Part shown: positions 52,158-61,114 of the stretch, piece after piece
How the letters are laid out: each line of letters begins with the position of its first letter
Position numbering within the stretch: position 1 is the first letter of the stretch
DNA from: VGTK01 sp046327915
Lineage (GTDB): Bacteria > Desulfobacterota > Binatia > UBA12015
Length of the DNA stretch: 64,000 nt
Direction of reading: 5' to 3'
NCBI GenBank assembly: GCA_046327915.1
Contig: JAXLXO010000002.1
Span: 1 to 64,000 of the forward strand
The notes under the pieces: model-generated
The model's input: the letters and a program-made list of their open reading frames with translations, nothing else
Told to the model about the DNA's origin: nothing
Database searches by the model: none
Program-made: the position numbers and the translations under genes

Positions 52158-53008
52158 CGCCGTCCTCCCGTGCTCGCGTCCGTCGGCGGGACGGCCGGCG
52201 CCTCGACCGCGACCACCGCGATGCCCGCCTTCGCCGCGGCGTCGAGCACCTGCTCGCGCTCGAGGATGATCGTCCGTCCGGCCTCGATCGCGAGCACGGT
52301 CGCGCCGACCTCGGCCATGAGACGGATGGTCTCGGGTCCGATCGCCGGCACGTCGAAGCGCAGGTCCTGCTGCGGCTTGCTGACCTTCACCACGATCGCG
52401 CCGCCGCGCGCCAGCTCGCCGCCGCGCCGGATCGCCGCGTCGGTGCCCTCGACCGCCTCGACGGCGAGCACCAGTCCGTTCTTGACGACCACCGTCTGGC
52501 CGATCTCGAAGCTGCCGACGGCCTTGGCGACGTGCACGCCGAAGTCGATGTCGCTGCGCTCGTGCGCCTTCGGCGCACGCTTCGACAGCACGCCCGGCGA
52601 CGGCACGAGGCGCGGCAGATATTCCGTCGACGGGATCACGCGGATGCCGTCGGACTCGAGCTCGCCCGCGATGCCGCGCAGCAGCTTGTCGTCGTGCAGC
52701 GTGCGCATGCGCGCGAGGAACGCGGCGCCGCGCAGGTCGGGACGGAAGCCGCTGAAGAGGCGCGCCTTCTTGATGCCGCCGGCCATCACCGCGCGCTCGC
52801 AGCCGGCGTTCTTCAGCGTGCGGATGATCTTGCCGAGCTCGCCGACGCGCACCCAGGTGCACGAGCGGACTTCTCCCTCGAGCTCGGGCTCGGTCTCGCC
52901 GACGTGCGCGACCGCGACGACCTCGACGCCGGCCTCGCGCGCGCCGCGCGCGACCAGGCGGGGGAAGACGCCGTTGCCGGCGATCAGTCCGAGCGGGGCC
53001 GCAGCCAC
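52154..53008 (-). CDS. lpxI: UDP-2,3-diacylglucosamine pyrophosphatase LpxI
   Basis: 284 residues. Start is the GTG at 53008 (VAAAPLGLIAGNGVFPRLVA). Family features: MAGGIKKARLF, LLRGIAGELESDGIRVI, FGVHVAKAVGSFEIGQTVVV and VEGTDAAIRRGGEL. LpxI hydrolyses UDP-diacyl-GlcN to lipid X, replacing the unrelated LpxH. It starts 7 nt after the fabZ-lpxA stop. Confidence 0.92.
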   Translation of the reverse strand: MAAAPLGLIAGNGVFPRLVARGAREAGVEVVAVAHVGETEPELEGEVRSCTWVRVGELGKIIRTLKNAGCERAVMAGGIKKARLFSGFRPDLRGAAFLARMRTLHDDKLLRGIAGELESDGIRVIPSTEYLPRLVPSPGVLSKRAPKAHERSDIDFGVHVAKAVGSFEIGQTVVVKNGLVLAVEAVEGTDAAIRRGGELARGGAIVVKVSKPQQDLRFDVPAIGPETIRLMAEVGATVLAIEAGRTIILEREQVLDAAAKAGIAVVAVEAPAVPPTDASTGGRR

Positions 53009-53015
53009 CGACGCC

Positions 53016-54296
53016 TCACGGCCGCGTGACGCCGCGCTCGCTGGTGGCGACGAAATCCGCCATCGCCAGCGCCTGCGGCGACTCCGCGATCTCCGCGCGG
53101 ATGCGCTCGACCGCGTCACGCGCGAGCAGCTTGCTCTGGAAGAGCAGCCGGTAGGCGCGCTTCAGCTCGCTCACCTGCTCGGCCGTGAAGCCGCGGCGCT
53201 CGAGACCGACGACGTTCAGGCCGACGAGCTTCGCGCGGTCGCCGTTCGCCATGCAGAACGGCGGCACGTCCATCACCACCATCGAGCCGCCGCCGAGGAA
53301 GGCGCTCTCGCCGACGCGCACGAACTGCGCGACCGCGGCGAGTCCCGAAACCGTCACGTGATCGGCGAGCGTGACGTGACCCGCCAGCGCCGCGCCGTTC
53401 GCGACCACGTTGCCGTTGCCGATGCGGCAGTCGTGGCCGACGTGGCTGTTGTTCATGAACAGGTTGTCGTCACCGATCACCGTGTCCATGCCGCCGCCGG
53501 CGGTGCCGAGGCTCAGGCTCGCGAACTCGCGGATCTGGTTGCGCGCGCCGATCACCAGCCGGCTGTCCTCGCCGCGGTACTTCTTGTCCTGCGGCAGCGA
53601 GCCGACGCTGGCGTACGGGAAGATCCGGTTGTCGGCGCCGAGGATGGTGTGGCCGTCCACGGTCGCGTGCGCGCCGACGCGCGAGCCGCGTCCGATCTGC
53701 ACCTGCGGTCCGATCACGCTGTACGGGCCGACCTCGACGTCGAGATCGAGCTTCGCCTCGCGCGCGACGATCGCGGTCGGATGGATGCCGAGCGTGCCGG
53801 TCGGGCGTCCCGCCGCGTCCGGCCGCGCCCCCGAATCCTTCTCGGGAACCTCGACCGCGGAGAACTCGGCCTGCGCGACGACCTGCCCGTCCACCGTCGC
53901 GACGCCGCGCATCTTCCACAGCGGGCGATGGCGGCGCTTGAGTTCGATCTCGAGCCGCAGCTGATCGCCGGGGACGACCTGGCGACGGAACTTGACGTTG
54001 TCGAGGCTCGTCAGGACGAGAAAGACGCGCTCCGACTCGAGCTGCTCGATCGAGAAGCCGCCGTGGAACGAGCCGTGCACGAGCAGCCCGCCGGCCTGCG
54101 CCATCGCCTCGCAGATCAGCACGCCGGGCATGATCGGACGGTCCGGGAAGTGGCCGGTGAACTGCGGCTCGTTCCACGTCACGTTCTTGATCGCGACGAT
54201 CCGCTTGTCCGGCTCGAACTCGACCACCCGGTCGACGAGCAGGAACGGGTGGCGATGCGGCAGGAAGCGCGCGATCTCCTGACCGAGAGGATTCAC
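53016..54296 (-). CDS. Fused FabZ dehydratase - LpxA acyltransferase
   Basis: 426 residues, one frame. Residues 1-152 are FabZ (3-hydroxyacyl-ACP dehydratase): LPHRHPFLLVDRV, GHFPDRPIMPGVL with H49, and CEAMAQAGG with E63. Residues about 169-426 are LpxA, the left-handed beta-helix UDP-GlcNAc O-acyltransferase: IHPTAIVARE, NNSHVGHDCRIGN with H285 and the catalytic-type H288, and LAGHVTL with H307. The residue at the E. coli H160 position is A323 (AAVAQF rather than AVHQF). The position equivalent to the acyl-ruler G173 is Gly. The linker (153-168) is short and Gly/Pro-rich. Both enzymes use the same 3-hydroxyacyl-ACP, so the fusion could balance membrane fatty acid against lipid A. Confidence 0.92.
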   Translation of the reverse strand: MNPLGQEIARFLPHRHPFLLVDRVVEFEPDKRIVAIKNVTWNEPQFTGHFPDRPIMPGVLICEAMAQAGGLLVHGSFHGGFSIEQLESERVFLVLTSLDNVKFRRQVVPGDQLRLEIELKRRHRPLWKMRGVATVDGQVVAQAEFSAVEVPEKDSGARPDAAGRPTGTLGIHPTAIVAREAKLDLDVEVGPYSVIGPQVQIGRGSRVGAHATVDGHTILGADNRIFPYASVGSLPQDKKYRGEDSRLVIGARNQIREFASLSLGTAGGGMDTVIGDDNLFMNNSHVGHDCRIGNGNVVANGAALAGHVTLADHVTVSGLAAVAQFVRVGESAFLGGGSMVVMDVPPFCMANGDRAKLVGLNVVGLERRGFTAEQVSELKRAYRLLFQSKLLARDAVERIRAEIAESPQALAMADFVATSERGVTRP

Positions 54297-54356
54297 GCGC
54301 GGCTCCCCGCCGCCGCGGCGGTCGCCGCGAAGGTCACGTCCACGCCCGGGAGGTTC

Positions 54357-54884
54357 CTACTTCTTGGCGTTGTAGGCCGACAGCACGTCGTCGGTGATGT
54401 CCGCCGATTTCTTGTAGTACAGCACCGGGCTCGAGCCGAGCTCGAGGATCAGCGTGTAGCCGTCGCGGTCGCCGACCTCCTTGATGATCGCCTGGAGGTC
54501 CTGGATGATCCGGCCGGTCAGCTCCTGATCCTTCTTCTGCAGCTCCTGCTGCGAGTCCTCGAAGCGGCGCTTCAGGTCGAGGCGCTTCTGCTCGAACTCG
54601 GTCTCGAGCTTCTTGCGCTGCGCGTCGGCCATGACCGTGCCCTTGGTCTCGAGGTCGGACTTGAGCCTGTCGAGCTCTTCCTTCTTGCCCTTGAGCTGGC
54701 TCTCGAGGCGATCGACCTGCCCGCGGAAGTCCTCCTTGGCCTTCTTGCCGGCCGCGGACTCGTTGAGCGCGCGCTGCAGGTCGACGTAGCCGATCTTGAC
54801 GTCGGCGGCGGCAAGGCTCGGGACGCAGAGGATCGCGAAAAGCGTCGCCGCGAGGACGGCGCGGCCGCCAGACATTGCCTTCAT
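54357..54884 (-). CDS. skp: Periplasmic chaperone Skp/OmpH
   Basis: 175 residues from the ATG at 54884 (AAGGAG about 10 nt upstream). A signal peptide (1-27, LAATLFAILCVPSLAAA) is followed by DVKIGYVDLQRALNES and a long Lys/Glu coiled coil (about 45-125), the tentacles of Skp. It shepherds unfolded outer-membrane proteins to BamA, the gene directly upstream. A TTG at 54893 is also in frame. lpxD, which normally follows skp, is missing; 60 nt separate it from fabZ-lpxA. Confidence 0.9.
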   Translation of the reverse strand: MKAMSGGRAVLAATLFAILCVPSLAAADVKIGYVDLQRALNESAAGKKAKEDFRGQVDRLESQLKGKKEELDRLKSDLETKGTVMADAQRKKLETEFEQKRLDLKRRFEDSQQELQKKDQELTGRIIQDLQAIIKEVGDRDGYTLILELGSSPVLYYKKSADITDDVLSAYNAKK

Positions 54885-54913
54885 TTCTTCCAATCTCCTT
54901 GAGCTGTCGTTCT

Positions 54914-57307
54914 TCAGAGCGGAGCGCCGAACGAGAACAGGATCGAGCTCTTCCTCTCGCCGTCGCTGATGTTGAGCGGCACGCCGTACTCGATGCGCAG
55001 CGGCCCGAACGGCGACAGCCAGCGCACGCCGGCGCCGACGCCGTAGCGCAGGTTGCCGAAGTCGATGCCGTCCTTCTGCAGGAACGCGTTGCCGGCGTCG
55101 AAGAACATCACGCCGCGCAGTCCGAGCGACTGCACGATCGGGAAGATGAACTCGTTCTGCGAGACGAACTCGTTGGTACCGCCGATCGGCTCGCTGTTGA
55201 TGATGTTTCCCTGGCCGTCGTAGACGTTCTCGCGCGGGCCGAGGGTGCGCGTCTCGTAGCCGCGGACGGTGTTGATGCCGCCCGGGAAGTAGCGCTCGAT
55301 CAGCGGGATCTCGTTGCCGCTCAGACCCGACTCGCCCTTGCCGTACGCAACCGTGCCGCCGGTCGAGAACACCAGCGGACCGAAGTCCGGGATGCGGTAC
55401 AGCGGGAAGAACCAGCGGCCGCGCGCCTCGGCGCGGTAGAAGCTCGTCGATCCGCCGAGACCGGCGATCTCGACCGAGAGGTCCTGGAACGAACCGGCCG
55501 TCGGGTCGAAGGCGTGGTTCAGCGTGTTGCGCACGAAGTTCGGCGCGATCGACGACACCGTGATGTCGCCCTGCTCGGTCCAGATCGCCGGCGGCGCGTC
55601 GAGCGACACGTCGAAGATCTTGCCGCGCTCGAGCCGGTACTCGAGACCGATGCGCGTGTCCTCGAAGGAAACCGGGCCGATGTAGTCGAGCCCGAGCTCC
55701 TCGAGCGGGTACAGCGCGCGCAGCGAGAAGCCGGTCGCGCCGCGGGTGAAATTGTTGAACTGCAGCTCGGTGTTGTAGATCGTCGCCGTTCCGAGCAGCG
55801 GCGTGTCGAGCACGTACGGCTCGGTGAACGCGATGTAGATGTTGCGGCGCACCGAGCCGAAGTCGGCGTTGAACACGATGCGCTGCCCGCGTCCGAAGAG
55901 GTTGTTCTCGGACACGCGGACGTTGAACAGGAACTGGTCGCCGGAGCTGTAGCCCGCGCCCGCGCTGAACGAGCCGGTCGAGCCTTCCTTCGTGTCGACC
56001 AGCACGTTGATCTGGTCGGGCGCCGTCGCCTTCCGCGTCGTGAGATTGACGTCGGAGAAGAAGCCGAGGCGGCGGAGCGCGTCGCGGCTCTTGCGCAGCT
56101 TGGTCGCCGAGAACTGCTCCTGCTCGCCGATCTTGAGCTCGCGGCGGATGACCTTGTCGCGCGTCTTGGTGTTGCCGGTGATCTCGATCTTGCCGATCGT
56201 GACCGGACGTCCGCGGTTCATGCGGAACGTGACGTCGACGGCCTTCTCCTCCGGACGGATCAGGGTCTCGGGCTCGACGTTCGCGAACGCGTAGCCCTGG
56301 TCGCCGAGGAAGTCGGTGAGCTTGGTGACGTCGTCGCGCAGGATGCTGGCGCGGAAGATCTTGCCCTTCTCCGCCTCGATGGTGTCGAAGAGCTTGGTCT
56401 CTTCCTCGGTCGTCGGCGGCACGTCACCGCCGAACTTGACCTCGCCGAAGTTGTACTGCTCGCCCTCGTCGATCTTGATGACGACGCGCAGCTCGTCGCC
56501 CTCGCGCGTCACCTGCGGCTCGCCGACCTTCACGTTGACGAAGCCGTTGTCGTAGTACAGCGCCGTGATGCGCTCGACGTCGGTCTTGAGCGCGTCGCGG
56601 TTGAGCGTGCCCGACTTGAACAGCCAGGAGAGGAACCACTTCTCCTTGGTCTGCATCACGCCGCGCAGCTCGCGCGAGCTCAGATTGTTGTTGCCCTCGA
56701 ACTCGATCTCGCCGACGCGGACGGGCTCGCCCTGCTCGATGTTGTAGATCAGGTCGACGTCGCCGTCGGGCGCGGTCTGCAGGTCGGGCGTGATCGAGAC
56801 GTCGAGGTAGCCCTTCTCCTCGTAGAGACGCTTCGCGTCCTCGACGCCGCGGCGGACCTTCTCCGGATCGTAGATCGTGCGTGCGCGAACCTTCAGCGCG
56901 GCCTCGACCTCCTCGGGCTTCAGCTCGTCGCCGCCCTCGACCTTCACCGAGGCGATGTACGGACGCTCCTTGACCGTGAAGGTGAGCACCGCCGTCTTGC
57001 CGGAGTCGTCGATCGCCGCGCTGACGTCGTCGAAGAAGCCCATCGCGTAGATGGCGCGCAGGTCCTGGTCGACGCGCGCCATGTCGACGCGCTGTCCGGC
57101 CTCGCTCTTGATGTGGATGCGGATCGCGCCCTGGTCGACGCGGCGGTTGCCCTTGATGTCGACCGCCGACAGCACCGGACCGCTCGCCGACGGCGCGGAC
57201 GAGCGCGGCGCGAGCGGCTGTGCGGCGCCCAGCGCGGGCGTGAGGACGAGCGACAGGACGGCGACCAGCGCCGCGAGACGACCTGCGGTGGTGGTGCGGA
57301 GCCTCAC
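54914..57307 (-). CDS. bamA: Outer membrane protein assembly factor BamA
   Basis: 797 residues. A signal peptide (1-29) and a short Pro/Ser segment are followed by five POTRA domains (about 45-400; for example VLSAVDIKGNRRVD, YIASVKVEGG, IGKIEITGNTKTRDKVIRREL). The 16-strand barrel ends in Phe/Leu (SSILFSFGAPL). The lid-lock motif (V/I)RG(Y/F) is NTVRGYETRTLGP. The GTG overlaps the lolD stop (GTGA). It is the core of the Bam complex that inserts barrel proteins. Confidence 0.95.
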   Translation of the reverse strand: MRLRTTTAGRLAALVAVLSLVLTPALGAAQPLAPRSSAPSASGPVLSAVDIKGNRRVDQGAIRIHIKSEAGQRVDMARVDQDLRAIYAMGFFDDVSAAIDDSGKTAVLTFTVKERPYIASVKVEGGDELKPEEVEAALKVRARTIYDPEKVRRGVEDAKRLYEEKGYLDVSITPDLQTAPDGDVDLIYNIEQGEPVRVGEIEFEGNNNLSSRELRGVMQTKEKWFLSWLFKSGTLNRDALKTDVERITALYYDNGFVNVKVGEPQVTREGDELRVVIKIDEGEQYNFGEVKFGGDVPPTTEEETKLFDTIEAEKGKIFRASILRDDVTKLTDFLGDQGYAFANVEPETLIRPEEKAVDVTFRMNRGRPVTIGKIEITGNTKTRDKVIRRELKIGEQEQFSATKLRKSRDALRRLGFFSDVNLTTRKATAPDQINVLVDTKEGSTGSFSAGAGYSSGDQFLFNVRVSENNLFGRGQRIVFNADFGSVRRNIYIAFTEPYVLDTPLLGTATIYNTELQFNNFTRGATGFSLRALYPLEELGLDYIGPVSFEDTRIGLEYRLERGKIFDVSLDAPPAIWTEQGDITVSSIAPNFVRNTLNHAFDPTAGSFQDLSVEIAGLGGSTSFYRAEARGRWFFPLYRIPDFGPLVFSTGGTVAYGKGESGLSGNEIPLIERYFPGGINTVRGYETRTLGPRENVYDGQGNIINSEPIGGTNEFVSQNEFIFPIVQSLGLRGVMFFDAGNAFLQKDGIDFGNLRYGVGAGVRWLSPFGPLRIEYGVPLNISDGERKSSILFSFGAPL

Positions 57308-58002
57308 GACGCCTCCAGGTGGCCGTGCGTCAAGCGCATGGTGCGATCCATCGCCGCCGCGAGCCGGGGGCTGTGGGTGACGACGACGCAGGTGATCCCC
57401 GCCTCGTGGTTCAGGTCGATGAGCAGGCGCTCGACCTCGCTGCCGGTGTCGGGGTCGAGGTTGCCGGTGGGCTCGTCGGCGAGCACGAGCGCGGGCCGGC
57501 GGACCACCGCGCGCGCGACCGCGACGCGCTGCTGCTCGCCGCCGCTCAGCTCGCCGGGGCGGTGCTCGACGCGAGCGCCGAGTCCGACGCGCTCGAGCAG
57601 CGCGAGGGCGCGGTCGCGTGCCACGGCGGGCGAGTCTCCGGCGATCAGGCAGGGCATCATGACGTTCTCGAGCGCCGTGAAGTCCGGGAGGAGATGGTGG
57701 AACTGGAAGACGAAGCCGATCGCGTCGCTGCGGAAGCGCGCCAGCTCGCGGTCGCGCAGCGGGCCGAGGTCGGTACCGCCGACGCGGACCGTGCCCGACG
57801 ACGGCCGGTCCAGCCCGCCGAGGAGGTGCAGAAGCGTGCTCTTCCCGACCCCCGATTCCCCGATGATGGCAACCGTTTCACCCGCTCCGACGGTGAGATC
57901 GATGTCCTTGAGGACGCACACGGTCCGAGGGCCGTCCGTGTACTCCTTGACGAGTCCACGCGCCTCGACGTGATTCCTCTCCCCCGCCCCACCGACGCTC
58001 AC
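57304..58002 (-). CDS. lolD: Lipoprotein-release ABC transporter ATPase LolD
   Basis: 232 residues: IIGESGVGKSTLLHLLGGLD (Walker A), QFHHLLPDFTALENVMMP (the Q-loop segment typical of LolD), ELSGGEQQRVAVARA (signature), LADEPTGNLD (Walker B) and THSPRLA. It energises transfer of lipoproteins to LolA. The GTG start is 10 nt after the LolC/E stop. Confidence 0.94.
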   Translation of the reverse strand: MSVGGAGERNHVEARGLVKEYTDGPRTVCVLKDIDLTVGAGETVAIIGESGVGKSTLLHLLGGLDRPSSGTVRVGGTDLGPLRDRELARFRSDAIGFVFQFHHLLPDFTALENVMMPCLIAGDSPAVARDRALALLERVGLGARVEHRPGELSGGEQQRVAVARAVVRRPALVLADEPTGNLDPDTGSEVERLLIDLNHEAGITCVVVTHSPRLAAAMDRTMRLTHGHLEAS

Positions 58003-58012
58003 CCGACCCGGC

Positions 58013-59278
58013 TCACTCGTAACGGATCACGTCGACGGGGGCGAGACGCGCCGCCTGCCGAGCGGGATAGATGGTGGCGATCACGCAGATGGCGATCGCC
58101 GCCACGGCGACCAGCGCGAAGTTCTCCGGGTAGATCCGGACGGGCACGGTGGAGACGTAGAAGACGTCCTTCGGCAGCTCGATGAACTGGTAGCGCTCGA
58201 GCAGGGCCGCCCCGCCCAGCCCGCCGAGGATGCCCGCCACCGTCCCCAGGATGCCGATCACCGCGCCCTTAAACACGAAGATCGAGGCGATCGCCAGATT
58301 GGTGGCACCCATCGATTTCAGGATCGCGATGTCCTTCCGCTTCTCCATCACGACCATGACCAGCGTCGCCGCGATGTTGAAGGCCGCGACCAGGACGATG
58401 AGCATCAGGACGATGAACTGGATGAACTTCTCGAGCCGGAACGCGACGAAGAGGTTCCGGTTCACCTCCATCCAGTCGCGCGCGAAGTACGGGTAGCCGA
58501 CCCGGTGCTCGAGGTCGCGCGCGACGACGCGTGCGGTGTCGATGTCGTCGACCTTGACCTCGATGCCGGTGGCCTTCTCGCCGATCTCGAAGAAGCGCTG
58601 CGCGTCGGCCATCGACATGAAGACGATGGTCGAGTCGTAGTCGTACATGCCGGAGTCGAAGATGCCGCCGACGCCGAAGCGCTTCACGCGCGGCACCATG
58701 CCGACCGCGGTCGGCGAGCCGAGCGGCGACATCATGTTGACCCAGTCGCCGACGCCGACGCCGAGCGTCTTCGCGAGTTCGAAGCCGATCAGGATCTGCG
58801 GCACCTGGATCGTCTCGTCCTTGCCGTCGATGATGGTGCTGACGCTCATCGGCTGGCCGAGCTTGTCGGTCGAGCCTTCCTTCAGGTGCTTCTGGACGTC
58901 GACGACGTCGCTCGCGTGCTGCGGCTCGACGCCGCGCACGACCGCGCCCGCGACCGAGTTGTCCGACGACACCATCGCCTGTCCGTAGACGAACGCCGCC
59001 GCCGCGGTGACGCCCGGCGCCTCGCGCACCGCGTCGACGACCTTCGGGTAGTCGCGCACCGTGCCGCCGTGGCTCAGCAGAACGATCTGCGGGTTGAAGC
59101 CGAGGATGCGGTCGCGCAGGTCCTCCTCGAAGCCGGTCATCACGGACATGACGATGCACAGCACCATCACGCCGATCGCGACGCCGCCGCCCGCGATCAG
59201 GGCGATGAGCGACACGAACATCTCCTTGCGCCGCGCGCGCAGGTAGCGCAGGGCGACCATGATCTCCCAGCGCTGCAT
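58013..59278 (-). CDS. lolC: Lipoprotein-release permease LolC/LolE
   Basis: 421 residues: one N-terminal membrane helix (about 22-47), a large periplasmic domain (about 50-270) and three C-terminal helices (about 285, 335, 385). The family opening MVALRYLRARRKEMFVSLIA and the end YPARQAARLAPVDVIRYE are present. No second permease is nearby, so a LolF-like homodimer with LolD is possible. The start is ATG 59278, 2 nt after lysS; an in-frame GTG at 59284 would give the GTGA overlap usual here. Confidence 0.92.
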   Translation of the reverse strand: MQRWEIMVALRYLRARRKEMFVSLIALIAGGGVAIGVMVLCIVMSVMTGFEEDLRDRILGFNPQIVLLSHGGTVRDYPKVVDAVREAPGVTAAAAFVYGQAMVSSDNSVAGAVVRGVEPQHASDVVDVQKHLKEGSTDKLGQPMSVSTIIDGKDETIQVPQILIGFELAKTLGVGVGDWVNMMSPLGSPTAVGMVPRVKRFGVGGIFDSGMYDYDSTIVFMSMADAQRFFEIGEKATGIEVKVDDIDTARVVARDLEHRVGYPYFARDWMEVNRNLFVAFRLEKFIQFIVLMLIVLVAAFNIAATLVMVVMEKRKDIAILKSMGATNLAIASIFVFKGAVIGILGTVAGILGGLGGAALLERYQFIELPKDVFYVSTVPVRIYPENFALVAVAAIAICVIATIYPARQAARLAPVDVIRYE

Positions 59279-59280
59279 GA

Positions 59281-60789
59281 TCACGCCTTCGCCGACGGGC
59301 GGAGCAGCGGAAAGAGCACGACGTCGCGGATCGACTGCGCGTTGCACAGCAGCATCGTCAGGCGGTCGACGCCGATGCCGCAGCCGGCCGCCGGCGGCAT
59401 GCCGTGCTCGAGCGCGTGGACGTAGTCCTCGTCCATCGGATGCGCCTCGTCGTCGCCCTGGCCGCGATTCTCGAGCTGCGCGAGGAAGCGGGCGCGCTGA
59501 TCGTCGGGGTCGTTGAGCTCGGAGAAGCCGTTCGCGAGCTCGCGGCCGACGACGTACAGCTCGAAACGGTCGACGACGAACGGATCGTCGTCGTTCGCGC
59601 GCGCGAGCGGCGAGACCTCGGCCGGGAAGCCGGTGACGAAGGTCGGCTGGATCAGCGTCGGCTCGACGAAGTGCTCGAAGAGGGCCGTCGCGATGCCGCC
59701 CGCGCCGGCGCCCGGCGGAATCGGCACGCCGTGCTCGAGCGCGACCGCGCGTGCCTTCGGCTCGTTGCGCAGGTCCTCGGGCGCGCAGCCCGCGGCCGCG
59801 GCGGCCGAGTCGATCAGCGACAGACGCGTCCAGCCCGGTCCGAGCTCGATGTCGTGCTCGCCGTACTTGACCTTGGTCGTGCCGTGCAGCGCCAGCGCGA
59901 GTCCGCCGATCATCTCCTCGACCAGCGGCAGCAGGTCGTCGCAGATCGCGTACGCCTGGTAGAACTCGAGCATCGTGAACTCGGGATTGTGCTGCGTCGA
60001 GATGCCCTCGTTGCGGAAGTTGCGCCCGATCTCGAAGACGCGCTCGAAGCCGCCGACCAGCAGCCGCTTCAGGAAGAGCTCCGGCGCGATGCGCAGCTGC
60101 AGCTCCATGTCGAGCGTGTTGTGGTGCGTGAGGAACGGACGCGCCGCGGCCCCGCCGGCGATGCTCTGCAGGATCGGCGTCTCGACCTCGACGTAGTCGC
60201 GACCGACGAGGAAGCTGCGGATGCCTGCGAGGACCTTCGAGCGCGCGAGGAAGGTCGGGCGCGTCTCGACGCCGTTCGCGATCAGGTCGAGGTAACGCTT
60301 CCGGTAGCGGATCTCGACGTCGGTGAGTCCGTGCCACTTCTCGGGCAGCGGGTGCAGGCACTTCGAGAGCAGCACGACGCGCGTCCCGTGCACCGACAGC
60401 TCTCCGGTGCGCGTGCGGAACACCCAGCCCTCGACGCCGATCAGGTCGCCGAGGTCGAGGCCCTTGGCGAGCGCGTGGTCCTCCGGCGTCAGCTGGTCGC
60501 GGCGCAGATAGGTCTGGATGCGTCCGGTGACGTCCTCGACGACCACGAACGACGCCTGCCCGAAGGCGCGCTTGGCGACCACGCGTCCGGCGACCGTCGC
60601 GGGGTGTTTCGCCTCCTCGAGGGCCGCGCCGTCGGTCTCGCCGTACGCGGCGTGCAACTCGCCGGCGTGCTTCGTCGGGGTGAAGCGGTTCGGGTACGAC
60701 CAGCCCTGCGCGCGCAGCTCGGCGAGCTTGGCCCGACGCGTTGCGGTCAAGTCGTCGTCGGTCGGGGTGTTGCGCGGCTCGGAGCTCAT
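59281..60789 (-). CDS. lysS: Lysyl-tRNA synthetase (class II)
   Basis: 502 residues. An OB-fold anticodon domain (about 60-165) is followed by the class II core: motif 2 FRNEGISTQHNPEFTMLEFY and motif 3 GCGIGVDRLTMLL. It charges tRNA-Lys. It is the first gene of the bam-lol-lpx operon, an arrangement typical of deltaproteobacteria. The predicted promoter leaves a leader of only about 14 nt and no clear Shine-Dalgarno, so initiation may be nearly leaderless. Confidence 0.95.
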   Translation of the reverse strand: MSSEPRNTPTDDDLTATRRAKLAELRAQGWSYPNRFTPTKHAGELHAAYGETDGAALEEAKHPATVAGRVVAKRAFGQASFVVVEDVTGRIQTYLRRDQLTPEDHALAKGLDLGDLIGVEGWVFRTRTGELSVHGTRVVLLSKCLHPLPEKWHGLTDVEIRYRKRYLDLIANGVETRPTFLARSKVLAGIRSFLVGRDYVEVETPILQSIAGGAAARPFLTHHNTLDMELQLRIAPELFLKRLLVGGFERVFEIGRNFRNEGISTQHNPEFTMLEFYQAYAICDDLLPLVEEMIGGLALALHGTTKVKYGEHDIELGPGWTRLSLIDSAAAAAGCAPEDLRNEPKARAVALEHGVPIPPGAGAGGIATALFEHFVEPTLIQPTFVTGFPAEVSPLARANDDDPFVVDRFELYVVGRELANGFSELNDPDDQRARFLAQLENRGQGDDEAHPMDEDYVHALEHGMPPAAGCGIGVDRLTMLLCNAQSIRDVVLFPLLRPSAKA

Positions 60790-60809
60790 GGGGGCTGCGG
60801 AATCGCGAG

Positions 60810-60838
60810 TTTGTACTGGAGGTCCGGGATGGCGTCAA
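60810..60838 (-). promoter_or_regulatory. Sigma70-type promoter of the lysS-lolC-lolD-bamA operon
   Basis: Minus strand TTGACG (-35, 5/6, at 60833-60838), exact 17-nt spacer, TACAAA (-10, 4/6, at 60810-60815). Predicted start is about 60803, 14 nt before the lysS ATG. It is the best promoter match seen in the window. Confidence 0.5.
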
Positions 60839-60894
60839 TTGCCGTCGCGTGCACGGGCGTGCTCGTGTGCCGGTCTGCGTCGTGAGCCGGCGGT

Positions 60895-60996
60895 GGCGCG
60901 GCAGTCGGTCCGCCGCGACGTCTCGTCGGTACGGCGAAGCGAGCTTCGCCGTACCGACTGCGAGCTGCGCAGTCGCCGCGGACCGACTGCCGCGCC
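60895..60996. repeat. Cloverleaf-like palindromic element A
   Basis: Outer arms GGCGCGGCAGTCGGTCCGC (60895-60913) and its exact reverse complement (60978-60996), 19 bp, enclosing 64 nt. Inside lie a perfect 15-bp hairpin GTCGGTACGGCGAAG/CTTCGCCGTACCGAC with a 4-nt loop (60925-60958) and a 7-bp hairpin GACTGCG/CGCAGTC (60956-60974). Confidence 0.85.
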
Positions 60997-61114
60997 GCCA
61001 CCTGCTTCGTACCAGTGCGGGTGCGTGACCACGGCACGTTCGTGTCGCGCGGCGGCGGTCGGCCTCGCCGCCCCTCGCGCGACGATCCGGGCCGGCAGGG
61101 GCGAAGGCGGCGGC

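Noticed and set aside
53016..54296. LpxA acyl-chain ruler changed to Met, implying C10 specificity
   Set aside because: On careful alignment the Met falls three positions later; the site equivalent to E. coli G173 is Gly.
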